Assembly: GCA_944472135.2 (NCBI GenBank)
Contig: OX235263.1
Location: 20,823,379 to 20,887,378, forward strand
Length of the DNA stretch: 64,000 bases
Origin: Trichobilharzia regenti
Taxonomy: Eukaryota; Platyhelminthes; Trematoda; Strigeidida; Schistosomatidae
Direction of reading: 5' to 3'
Shown here: positions 43,995-56,900 of the stretch, in pieces
How the letters are laid out: every line of letters starts with the position of its first letter
Numbering within the stretch: the first letter of the stretch is position 1
Position numbers and translations under genes: made by a program
The notes under the pieces: generated by a model
Databases searched by the model: none
What the model was told of the DNA's origin: nothing
The model's input: the letters and a program-made list of their open reading frames with translations, nothing else

Positions 43995-44115
43995 GTAATG
44001 CAACGGCTACGAAACAGCAATCCACCATGGCCGACTAACATGGACGAAAATGACCTTTGAGCGTCTCACTCCAACAATGACCTTGAAGGTGACAGACAGT
44101 TTCAGCCATAAGGCG
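43995..44115 (-). repeat. Penelope-element terminal fragment
   Basis: The minus strand GGAGTGAGACGCTCAAAGGTCA TTTTCGTCCATG and flanks match the 3' end of the Penelope relic at 34790-34850. Confidence 0.55.
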
Positions 44116-44119
44116 TATA

Positions 44120-46200
44120 TGGATTTAACACACCAAATAGCATTGCACAACTATGAGTGGTTTAGCATGCTGCGAAATTTAATCTTTTGCACACTGCTTT
44201 CCTTATTTTTATTACCACATCATTTCTGTTGCCATCTTAACTCTCCCAATGGAAATAAATTGCTGGCCAGTAAAAAACAGTGCAGGTAATAATAGTACCA
44301 TGGTCCTAACACGAGCTGTGAACTTATTTTCAAATTAAAAAACCTCACGGTATTACCAGGTATGTCGGGACCACGTCATGCACATGATGCAAGTGATCAA
44401 GGTAGTGTTTACTGGAGTTAAGGGCCCACCAGGAAGGGAGTGTGTGTACACCAGTTCCTGGCAAGCCCAAAATTTATTGAAGACTGAGAGAAGGTAAAAG
44501 ATATGTAATTCAACCTTAAAAGTAAAGTGACGCAATGGCGTACCCCAGAGTCACAAAGGGATTGTTACTTCCTGTGATGACGACATGTCCTGCGCCGCAT
44601 CACAGCGTGAGTTAGGGCCTGATCTGATGAAAACGCTGGATACAAGCGGAGTGGTGGAACACTCAGTTATATAGTTCACGTATGTAGAGCAAGTTGAGTT
44701 TTCTGAGAATGTAAAAATATTTACTATCGCACCTTGAATAGCAAAATATCGTTACTCATCTGTTACTTAAAGCATGTGCTGAATTATTGGAGGGATCCAA
44801 AGGCATCCGCGAAGCGTCTCCGGAATAAATGACACAACGCCAGTGTAAGAAAATCATGACTTTTTACACACAGCCAAAGTCGGCCTAAAGGTGAACAATT
44901 ACTGCCCAGAAGATTATGAATGACCATATTCATTCAAACAATGGTTTTCTGCCAGCGAAGTCATTATGGACTTTCTCATGGGAACCAAAAGAGGATCGCG
45001 CATCATAAGGGAAAGCCTTCATTGTGTTCCCATCACTTTATGTTCCGATTTTTCTGTCCCTCAAGCTATTTACTAGAATTTGCGACTATTGTATCTTCCG
45101 TAGATAGTTTGAAGTGGACGTTGAGTAATTATGCGACGACAAACGAGTGTACACATATGACCTAAAACATTTAGACTAACATACGACAATTTCTTAACAG
45201 GTATCATATGAGCACTTCCCTTACAGCTGCCCATTCTCCCTTGTCTCACTCCCCTGACTACGTTACATGTATACTCACTTCTTAGTTATTAAATCTCATC
45301 ATCTCTTTGTTCGTTCATCTTTATATTTTGCTCTTCATAATCCCCAATAATCATATTTATTCTTACCATTAACTTGCTTTTTGATAACTTCGCATGACGG
45401 AATAAATACATTCACAATGGCAGCACGGTCTTAACAAACCTTGTGAAACCCATCCCCGGACCACTCCCCTTAGAGTCATTCAAAGCTATGGAAGTCATGT
45501 GTCTGGAAAAACTAGGCAGAATTTCTCTGAGGGCGTGGGAATGACCAAAGAGAGGACCCTAACAAATTAATTTGCTTTATATTAGCTTGTAAAAAGGACA
45601 TTGGATATTGAATTGCAAGGCGCCAGCGGGACACCCAAGCTGAGATGTGCTTTTAAAAAAGTAAGCACCATTATATTCAAAATTGTTACGGAGTTAGTTG
45701 TTGTCCAGTAGAAATTCAGAACTTCCTGGACGAAGTGAAACTGTAGTGATCTTCACCAATGTTTAGATCACAGAACCTTTGAAATGATTTATGGTTCCAT
45801 TTCTCCAATTTCTGACTGAAATTTTTTGAATTTTTTTAAAACTACTGTGTTTTCTGAAACGACACGTGGAGCAAATTTTGGTAATCTTACTGGGAGTTGA
45901 TGGACTACTAATCGCGTAGGGTTTCTACCTGCTTTCTGGCTGTTCACAGTTGAAGAAGTTGAATTTGTTATAAACAAGAAAATTAGCTTTCCTTTCAGAT
46001 ATTTTAAGAATAAATTACTGATAGATTTATGTACATTATGTGAATAAATTAGAATTAATTCTCAACGAATTAATGTAGTGGCTGAAGATGTCATACATCA
46101 CACAAATAAAGTTGGAGGAATTAAATTCAAACAGCCTATGATAAATGATCATTTTAAGAAAAAAAAGCATAATCAAATAGTGAGAAATTAGAATTCAACT
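44120..46200. other. Intergenic, nothing recognised
   Basis: A 2 kb stretch without a recognisable repeat or coding motif. Open stretches of 60-81 codons lack domains. Confidence 0.4.
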
Positions 46201-46204
46201 TTTA

Positions 46205-46580
46205 TGGGAGTTCATAAAGTGTCATGTCAGCAACGGTCTCCAGCCACTGATGCGTAGCGTCTTGAGCCCCCCAGACAGGTAGTCTATACTTACCTACGAC
46301 GCTCGAGTCAGTAGTGAAAGACTCCATACATCGGTGTGACATCTTAATCTCACCACACCCCTTCCGGTGTAATCCTGTGTCAACTAATGGTGCTTGACGT
46401 GGAAGGTGATAGCATGTCATGTGTAAACACGCCTCAGCTATCTCAATCCATGTAGCTCCACAATTTCATGGATTAATTTCTGCTCCTTACCTAATCTCTG
46501 TATTACTCCCCATATAATGTAGGATATAATTGCGTTCAGATGTCAGCTCACTCAGACATTGCTTACCACATAGTATGGGG
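46205..46580 (-). pseudogene. RTE-A LINE fragment, decayed
   Basis: Minus strand equivalents of LETVADMTL, GWGAQDATHQWLETV and the ...[11 protein letters not shown] region are recognisable across frameshifts, truncated at both ends. Confidence 0.55.
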
Positions 46581-47299
46581 TATACTATAGTCAAGACAGG
46601 TCACGGCTTAAAACTTTCTATTTGTTAAATACACATTGTAGTGAAATTACATAAGTGAAACAAATTCAAAAGAGGTTTCAGCGAAAGAAATTGTCTTCTC
46701 GGCCATATATATACATGCGGTCATTTTAGATCATTGAACTGAAAAATTCTGGCGTTGGTGACCGTTTTTCTGCTTAATACGGCCTTAATTAAAAGGAGCA
46801 GTGTATTAGCCAAATATCCATTCTTTTATGTGTTTCGAGGCATTTCTTTAGACCGCTGACCGGCACTTATTTGCTGTTAAGATTGATTGCAAACAGGTCA
46901 TTTGAACGATACTTCAAGAGCCTATAGGACGGGAGTTATGAAAATTATACTGTGCTAGCTGAGGTTTTTATTTGAATTTATATAACTGTGTACCACCCTG
47001 TGGATGGCAGTGTAATTAATGACAGCCAATAGTATGCGCGAGGGTTGTTCACAAACGTCATTCCTACCCAGTCTTGTTACGAATTTTACTCTGCTTCAAA
47101 GAACAAAACACTTCTCTGGTCATATAAGAGATTGTTATTTGTTTTTTCTATTTCAATTCAGGAGTAAGTATTTATATGCAGGGTTTAGGGTACCTCCAGG
47201 TTGGAAGTCAGTATTGCGAAACTAACAGCTCTTTCACTGACTTTTTTCAGCACTAAGTTACAGTCATAGAATTCACTTAACACTGACTTCTCTTAAGGT

Positions 47300-47515
47300 C
47301 GTGGCATAAGATACGACCACTTTTTGGGGTCTGCCTGATCCATTAATTCTTCATGTCTTTCTTTACTATTATTTTTTCTGCTGAATATTTCCGTTCATTA
47401 AAGTTTTTTTAGTCCATTTTCTGTTCTCTACCTGTGTGCTAATAGGATTGTAGCAAGTTGGACTGCTCCCATTTTGTGCCAGGTTCTATGCTGAAATTTA
47501 GTCAGTCAGTCAGTC
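47300..47515 (+). repeat. RTE-A 3' UTR tail
   Basis: CTACCTGTGTGCTAATAGG to GTTCTATGCTGAAATTTAGT followed by CAGTCAGTCAGTCA at 47500-47514, the RTE-A 3' end, about 400 bp upstream of the UPF2 start codon. Confidence 0.65.
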
Positions 47516-47839
47516 ATATAGTCTTTCTAAAAGAATTGAACAAAAGTAGCTGATTCTTTTAGCAAACATTGTTGCTGTGTAAAAGTAGAATTCCATAGCT
47601 GACTTTCCAGTTTGCACAGGCTGTATGTATATGGTGAAGTTTTTCGCTAGTATGACCACTCCATCTTTTTCAATAAAGTTGACGACTTTGACTAAATGCT
47701 TTTTACATCACATAATTTGCATTTCATGGGTATGTAATAAAATTATATTACCTTTTCTTACTTATTCTTGATGTACATTTTTAAAAACTTTCTTCCTACT
47801 ATTCAAATGTATCGATATTTGTGTCTCTTAAATTAGTTT

Positions 47840-47910
47840 TTAATTATTCCAGATACTTAATTCTTTTACAGGAACATGTGATACAACTTCTTGGAACCTA
47901 AGTAAACAAA
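47840..47910 (+). promoter_or_regulatory. Candidate splice or spliced-leader acceptor before UPF2
   Basis: TTCTTTTACAG ends at 47871 and TTTTTAATTATTCCAG at 47852. Both are pyrimidine-rich acceptor-like sites 40-60 nt upstream of the ATG. One could end a 5' UTR intron or accept a trans-spliced leader, which flatworms use on many genes. Inference only. Confidence 0.35.
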
Positions 47911-47946
47911 ATGAGTGAAAAAGAACATATGCCAGAAGCAGCAGAG
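47911..47946 (+). CDS. UPF2: UPF2 exon 1
   Basis: ATG at 47911, 12 codons [12 protein letters not shown], then donor gtattt. The following intron is 38 nt. The start is the first ATG in frame with the conserved MIF4G-1 coding; no upstream in-frame exon was seen. Confidence 0.8.
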
Positions 47947-50900
47947 GTATTTTTGTGAAAAAAGGTCTTATCCCTATTTTTCAGAAGAAGCAGTTAAATG
48001 AGTTCATTGCTGAAACTTGTGAACGTCTGTCTTTGAGGACAGCATTACTAGAGCAAAACTTAGCAGTGGCGGGCAAATGGCCAGACGATAGCTTTTTCAT
48101 GAAAAAAGACTCAACTTTAAAAAAGAATACTGCTTTTGTTAAAAAAGTTGTAAGTTTAGGTTAACTATATGAAGCATTTTTTTTCCTGCAGAGAAATTTT
48201 CTTGATAGCCAGAAAGATGTTCTTCTGTCTGAGTTCGAGTCCTTAAATCTTTCTAAATATGTTGAAGAAGTAGCAACTGCAATTGTTGAGGCAAAAATAA
48301 AAATCACTGACATTCCATTTATGCTGAAATTGTGTTCAGCTATGTACCAACGCTATTCAGATTTTGGTGCATTATTTTTCGATGCATGGAAAAAATCATT
48401 TTCGTCACATAAAGATTTAAAGGTAGTTTTGCTTTAGAATAAGTCTTTAAAAACTTGCTTTTATAGAATGCTAATCTTTCCAAGCTTCGAGTTGACTTGG
48501 CCTTGTTTGCTGACCTTAATACAATTGGTATATTTCGGGAGACTGATAGCATCCGACTATTAGCTGGACAATTGACTATCTTAGCAGCAAATGATCACGA
48601 AAACTTCTCTAATATTGGGATACTTAGTAGCTTCTGTCGACATTGCAGTGACGATTGGATTGGAGTTATTCCACGTCGCATAAGGTAAGTATTTGGTTGA
48701 TTTTTGTCACACAGTAAAATCAGTGACATCAGGAATACAGCTTTTTCATACTACAACTTACGTTATTATACTACACATTTGATTCTCACCTTATTTGCTT
48801 TGTAGTTTAAAGGTATAAACATATGACATGTATATTTCCTGTTCAATATAATTTTTGAGATATCCTTTATAGTACTTTTCTCAATCAATCGACGAGGCTA
48901 TAAAGTTACATAGACTAAGATGGGTAGGTCACGTGCTGCGCATGCCTAACCACCGCCTCCCCCGACGGGCTTTGCTAGCTGATATAGGTTCAGGTTGGAA
49001 AAGAGCCAGTGGTGGCCAAACAAAAACATGGCATCAATCCATGAAATCCTTGACAGTTAAACTGAGTCAGGTAGGGAGATGCAGACTTCCGGGTTGGGGC
49101 CCTCGGGACTCTAGGAATCAATGGCTGGAGACAATAGGTGACATGGCTCAAAATCGTTGTCAATGGCGCAGATGTATTCAGTCTCTGTAATCTTTCATAT
49201 TCCTTTCTACCATTACCCATTCTGTTTCACTCCTATATTTGTCAAACTCTATTAATTCTCTCCACTCATCTTCTTGTCTACCTCTGTGGGCTATTTGGAA
49301 CGTGGCAACTCGAACTGGTGCACTTCGGTGCCAAGTTCTATGTTGAATCCAGACAGACAGACAGACTTTTCTCAAGATAGTAACCATAAAGATGCGCAAT
49401 TTGTAGCATTACAAATAGTCAACAGCCAACTAATCTGTAATACAGTATGATGTGAATTGAATCCTTAGTTTTCGTATTCAACGGTGAATATCTTAGCTGA
49501 ATCTATAAACGAGTCTATTGTAGACTTGATGTGTGATTTTGTTAACTATTTGAGAGTATTGTACTTTCGAGGTTGTTGAAAAATACTATGCACCCAAAGC
49601 TTGTTTGTATTTATATACTTCTGTAGATTAAACTGTTGTCGCAAACAGTTCCACTGGTCAACACTAACAAACTAAAAGTTATCTCTGTGTGAAGGCGTTT
49701 GGCACTGCAGTAGGTATCGTTTACGACTGCACAAACACACACCTTCAAAGATATATACTTTTAAGATACCTTGGTGGTTTCAATTATTCATCTGTTTTGA
49801 ATGTTGTTTAACCGGTAATTTGCCTCATTGCCACTATGTATACTCTTCCTAATACCTAGCTTAAACCACAGTCAATTGTGTTAGTTCCTTGGACGTTAGT
49901 ACATCATTTTCCACACCTTTCAGACTGCAGTATCAGTAATGTTTCCTTATATATATATATATATATTGTCTGTTTTCGACATAGAACTTTGCACAAATGT
50001 GCACCAGTTCAAGTCGCCACACTCCGTATAGCATGCGAAGCAAGAGAAGAAAGTACAAGAAAAGCATAATAGAGACAGTGAGCAGAGGTGTGAGACAAAG
50101 GAGTAATAACGAAGGACAAAACAGTTTCATTGAAGATCATAAGTCACAAGGAGTGGATGCATCTGCGCCATTGAGAACGATTTTGAGCCATGTCACCAAT
50201 TGTTTCCAACCATAGATTTTTACCAACCCAAGGACCCCAGTCAGGAAGTCTACACCTTCCTACGTGGCTTAGACCAACTGTTGTGGATTTCATTGACTGG
50301 TGCCATGTTTTGGTTTGACCGCCGCTAGCTTTTTTCCAGCCTGACCCTATATCCGCTAACATTGCTCGTCGAGGGAGGCGATGGCTTGGCATACGTAACA
50401 CATGTCCTAACCATCTCAGTCTTTGTAACTTCACGACTTCGTCGATTGATTTCCCCTGTTTACCTAGAACTCGACGCCTAACCTCCATGTTGCTCATCTT
50501 ATTATGCCACTTTACACGGGAAATAGAACGCAGGCACCTATGATCAAAGACAGCTAGTCTTCTCATGTCTTCCACTCTCAATGGCCAGGTCTCACAGCCA
50601 TAAAGGAGGACGGAGCGGACTGATGAGCAGTACACCCGCCCTTTGGTCGATAGTCGAACATCTCGTCTACGCCAGAGTCGGCGTAAACTGGCAAATGCGA
50701 AACGAGCCCCCTGTATCCGTGCTGAGATTTCGTCAGAGACCAACCCGTTGGGGCTGATGGTACTTCCCAAATAAGTGAAGCGGTCAACGTGCTCTACCAC
50801 TTCACTTCCTATTTTTAAACTAGGCGTCGATGTAGTCCAGTCCTGTAACATCATCTTGCATTTGGCGGGAGCGAATCGCATGCCAAACATTCGTAGATTG

Positions 50901-53900
50901 CGGCTCAAGGTGTTTAGAAGACTCTGCATTTTGTCAGCGTCTTCGCCTAGAAGGACTATATCGTCTGCATATTCCAAGTCAACGAGATTATTCCCTGGTA
51001 GCAAGTCAATCCCTGAGTCGCTGAAGTCACTTAGGGTTAAGTCCATAAGTACATCTATGATGAAGTTGAATAGAAAAGGGGATAATGGGCATCCTTGACG
51101 GACACCACTAGTCGTCACCAGTTCAGATGACAGCTCGCCGTAAGCCCTCACCTGGCTGTATGAGTACGAGTAGAGTGCCTTAATCAGTGCAATATATTTT
51201 CTCGGCATTCCCTTTACAGCCACGCATCTCCAGAGAACTTCTCGATCGACAGAGTCGAATGCTGCCTTTAGGTCAAGAAATATAATGACTGTTGGACGCC
51301 GGTAGGAATTCCTATGTTCTAGAATCTGTCGGAGGGTGAAGATATGATCAATACACCCTCTTCCTGGTCTAAAGCCTGCCTGGCTCTCTCGTGTTTGTGC
51401 CTCCCGAGCACCACTCAGTCTACGCATGATTATTGAGCCTAAGACTTTAGATACTATATTAGTCAAGCTAATCCCTCTGTGATTATCACAGGAAGACTTG
51501 TCTCCCTTCTTGTATATGGGGATAATCAGTGACTTACACCAACCCGATGGGACTTCTTCTGATTCCCAGACGCTGCCTAGTACCTCAGTTAATGCAGACA
51601 GTAAACTGTCTCCACCGTACTTAAATACCTCTGGAGTCATTCCATCAGGTCCCGCTGCTTTGCCTAGTTTCAGATTGGTGACAGCTTTAGTAACCTCAGT
51701 TAGGGATGGAGGACCTGTGTCTATATCCCATTCAGGGAGGTGTTGGATGTTCGGAAGGTTGAGCGTGGCTGTGGGCCAATTAAACTGCTCCTCATAATGC
51801 TCTTTCCAGCGATCCAGTCGTCTATCCTGGGAGCTAATTATAGTGCCATTTTTTTCCGAGATTGTTTCACTAATGATTTGTCTTCTCCCACCCGTTTCCC
51901 TGATGAGTGTAAATAGTTGCCTGGTGTTGCCTATCCTCGAAGCTTTCTCCATCTCTTTCGCTTTTGTCACCCACCACTGTTCACGGTCCTTGCGGAGACT
52001 TTTCGTAAGTTTCCTCTTGTGCAGCTTTCGCTCCTCATTGAATTCGGAGCTCGCCGGAATAAGTCTTCTAGCATCTATCAGTTCGGATGAGGTGGTATTC
52101 TCTCGCAAGGTTTGTCGCAAAGGCGGGATGGAGGCAAAGTTTTCCAGTAGTAGTGGGCAGATTAGGTCAGTTTTTGCCGTCAGTTTGTCCTTCGCTGGCT
52201 TCCTGTCATTGCTAGTCTTCATTACACGTCGCCTACCATCACTACCGGAGTAAGTATAAATTATATTTTAAATTATGTGCAAGGGAACACTGGGAGCATG
52301 TGAAATTCCCTCAAAATGTGAACGATCTAAAAAACATTGGTCCTGTCCTATCAGAATATCAAGATAATTACTGCTGGCAGATATTGATTTTGATATCTAC
52401 AGTCTTTATATTGTATCCTTTTTACTGTGGAGAGTCGTGCGTTAACTCGCCATGTGCACATGTTCATGAACTTTGTAAAACTCTGGTTGGGCAAATCCGA
52501 CTGACAAAAACTTTTATCACACGACAGACACTAGGCAAAAAAGCCTAGTCTGCCTTTGGGCGCACTTCTTTGTTGTATGCATGTGCATGCGAAGATGCCG
52601 CAGTGTCTGCAAGGCTTTCAAAGCATGGTTCAAAGTGCCTGTTGTGTACTGTAAGTTTGCCTACATATACTACTATAAAATATAGTGCTAAATTGACACA
52701 GTATTAGACTGTTAAAGTTTCACTTCTGTCTTAAGCTTTCATCATGGGTTTCAGTGTGAGGATATCAATTGAAATATTTATAGACAGTTTATTTTGGTAT
52801 TAAACTACAATCATCAAATAAATTACCTCATTGAATTTAATAGTGTGGTACTCAATGTAAGTTTCTTTTGGATTTCCTATTAAGTTTCCGAAATGCACTG
52901 TTTTTTAGGCTTTGGAAATGATGTGCTGTGATGGTATTTTCCTTGTTCACATTCTTCCAGACTTCATCCTTCCTCTTGTTTTTTCTCCAATTTAGTCGTT
53001 ACGCATCTAATTCCAGCTTTATTTCGCTTTTTTGTCAGTAATTAACTTACTTGCTCGTTGTTTCGTAATTTAGGCATACGTTTTTCAGTTATTCGGCCAA
53101 ATATAATTAATTTACTGTAAAAGGTAACTAGGGGATGTGACAGATCATGTGTTATTAATGCAGGCTTTTGCTGATTATGGCGTAGTCACTCTACATTTTG
53201 GTGTCAACTATGTCCTTCCTCCTGTGTTTCTTGCATTTGTTGCAGAGTTTTGTAAAACATGAGTTGGATCTTTCATTATACTTTCTTTTTAATCATTTAC
53301 CCCGTGCATCGTTTAGCTGTAAAGAGAGCCAGTCACATTAACCATTACCCGGCTAGCACAGTTGTTTTGTGTCATCTTAGACACCACATCTCTCACTTTG
53401 GATGAAGCCATGGCTAGAGTTTGAGGGTTTTTAGTATCGCATGTAGCAAATACTTTCAGAATTTGTTTTGAAGTGTGCTAACAGGCTAAAATTGTTATCG
53501 TTGAAACCTGTGGTTTCATTTCATTGTTTATTTGTTCCTTTACTTCCTGCAACTTTTATTAATAACATCCGAATATTTATCCTAATTTTGTTGGCTTCAT
53601 ACAGTTTTTTTGATGATATAACTAGAAGAGTTAATCCTTTCCACTTAAGTTTATTGCATCTTTTAATTATATGTAGTTTGAGTTAGTGTTCGTAATTTTC
53701 AGATTTCCTATCTTAGTAACGATAGATGTATCATCTACATATTAATACCATGTTTCATTATCACAACAAAGACCAATATTCTTCCTCTAATTACGTCATA
53801 TACATGATGTATACTCACAGATATTAGCCCGACCGAAAGCTGCTACCTTGACGTGGTGGTCGGGCTTAAACACCGCATTGTTCTATTCAAGCTATACTGG

Positions 53901-56900
53901 CTGAGACTTATGTCTCTTGAGGTCCTACCATGCCAGGCAGGTTGTTTGGATAGCGGTTAAACAAGCTACCCAATCCAACAACATGATAAATACAAAATCA
54001 AAAAATTTCATGCCGGATCGGCCGTGGCCCGGATTAACAACAACCGCGCTTCCTGCTGCCGTGTCACAGGGCAGGAGTGATAAATATGCTACTGAGGCAC
54101 ACAAATAACAAAGAACAAACAAATATATATATGTATATATATATAATTTTTTTTCTTTTACGTTCCCCAGTGGAAAATAGAGCTTCAAGCTAGTGGCTTG
54201 CAGTTTCTGTAGCAGTGGTGATCATTTTTACAGGATGGAGTTGCTAGCCTCATGCCCAACCTTCCCTCTTTAACTGTCTTACTACTAGTTTAGCGAGGGA
54301 AAGCAGTGCGTCGGCCGCGGATCGAACTCCGAACCACCTGCGTGTTTGGCGAGCACTCTGCCGCTGTGCCACCAACGCACTTATAAATATATAAGACATC
54401 TTTTAACTATGCAAAATAAACAATTAAGTTCATAATAACAAGTTTTCGTGTGTCATAGATAAGCAAGTGATCGTATATGTCCTGATGAAAGAGAATCATT
54501 TTCTACAAGGTTTTGTAAGAAAATCTACAAATTTCATTGTAAAACATTTTACTAATTCAGTCAAATGGTGGTTTCATTTTGCGTAGACTATTATCTGAGA
54601 AGTATGAAGTACCTATCCCACGTTCCACCTTTATGTCATCTGAGCGTCAAATGAAGTGTCGTACCCTTTTCAACGACTATCTGGCAGCTGCTATGCGTCG
54701 TCTGCAGAGTATGGTGAAAGAAACCCAGCGAATCATTTCAGCAAATCGTGAACAACTAGAAAATCGTGGAGAAGTGAGTGAAGAACGCCAAGAACGAGCA
54801 GAAAATTTAATGTCAACCTGTCGTAAATTTCATGAGTCAATAAGTAGTTTGGCTGATCTTTTGGATGCAGATCCACCCTTGGAATTTTCATCTTTAATTA
54901 TAGGTGAGTGTTTCTCTCCAGAGCCCATATTATTTTTCTATACCATTAGTTTTATGTGAATTACCTTAATCATAATCGTATTTTACTGCACAAATAGCGA
55001 GGGGTCAAAGAAACCAGGTAAAATATGATAATGAGTCATATCAGACATGGATTTGATTTAGAGTCTTTTAGGCTCACTATATTGAGAACAACCTCTCCAT
55101 TGCTAAAGTTTAGATTATTCACACGTAAATGGAAGAAAGTAGGCGTCAGTGTCTCAGGTTTACATAACATTAATGTTGTCACTTTATTTCTGCTCATATG
55201 TTAACGCAAAAACCTTTTATAGAAGTACAGACATTTATGGTTGAAAACCTCTAATCTTTTCTTATCTCACACCTTCAGTGATTGTTTCTTACAGCTGTAA
55301 AGTCAGCTGGAGCCATGTACTGTTTAGTACTCACGTCGTTCGATATGCTACCGGATATCAAGTTGACTCAAGTTAGCAAATACTAAACAAGTCTTCTGCT
55401 TGTATGTGTAGGCATAACGCATCTTCTCAGCCAAGTGAAGTAATCAACACGTTCAACCATTTTACGTCTTGTTTTTAAAGTAGGCACTTTGTGAAGCAAA
55501 CTACTCTCCTAGACGTTGAAGTAAACCACGATTACATCCATAATTGAGCCTAAAATGAAATGAAATATGAGAGATGACAATAACCAGGAGTCACTGCGAT
55601 CTCTTACGTGACGTCATGAATTTGTGTAGAGTACCTTGATGAACATACCAACTATACATTCTCAGCTCCTTTTCAATGACCAGCTTGCATCTAAGGTTAA
55701 GAGTTGTTCGAATCACCATGTAATTATCACATCAAAGTTATTTGGATAGGATGCATCCGTGTGTATTTCAGTTGACCACTTCACCTACTTGGGAAGTTGT
55801 ATTAGCACCAACGGACTGATTGGCGATGAAATCTCAGCACGGATCCGAAAAGCTCGAGCTGCTTTCGCTGACTTACACCATCTCTGGCGTAGGCGTGACA
55901 TCCGGTTATCAACCAAGGGACGTGTGTACTGCTCATCAGTTCGCTCCGTCCTTCTCTATGGCTCTGAAACATGGCCAATACGCGTTGAAGACATGAAAAG
56001 GTTGACTGCTTTCGATCATAGATGTCTGCGATCTCTGTCTCACGTTAGGTGGTTTCACAAGATAAGTAATGTTGACGTTAGGCGTAGAGTGTTGGGCAAA
56101 GAGGGAAAATCAATCGATGAGGTTATAAAGTTACATAGACTAAGATGGCTAGGTCACGTGGTGCGCATGCCTAACCACCGCCTCCCCCGACGGGCATTGT
56201 TAGCTGATATAGGTTCAGGTTGGAAAAGAGCCAGTGGTGGCCAAACAAAAACATGGCATCAATCCATGAAATCCTTGACAGTTAAACTGAGTCAGGTAGG
56301 GAGATGCAGACTCCCGGGTTGGGGCCCTCGGGACTCTAGGAATCAATGGCTGGAGACAATAGGTGACATGGCTCAAAATCGTTGTCAATGGCGCAGATGT
56401 ATTCAATCTCTGTAATCTTTCATATTCCTTTCTACCATTACCCATTCTGTTTCACTCCTATATTTGTCAAACTCTATTAATTCTCTCCACTCATCTTCTT
56501 GTCTACCTCTGTGTGCTATTTGGAACGTGGCAACTCGAACTGCTGCACTTCGGTGCCAAGTTCTATGTTGAATCCAGACAGACAGATTTCAGTTGATGAA
56601 GATCAGTTTTCGACTGTTAGTGTGTAACACGGACTATAGGTTGCGGTATTTTGGCTTTTTATTCACTCCTAATCACTTTGGTTTATGCATTTTTATGTAT
56701 AATGTTTCATTCAGAAAGTTTAGGAAAACTGAGTTTCATCTAAGGTAGTTATTGATGACATCAGTCAGATTGAGGTTTATGTGATACATACAGCACTAGG
56801 TTATTTGAGGCCTAAAAACATCACTGTTTTAGGCTGCACTAAGCCTGTCAAACATAGTTTGTATTATTGTTCTGGTAAAGGGGAGAAATACGAATCAAAT

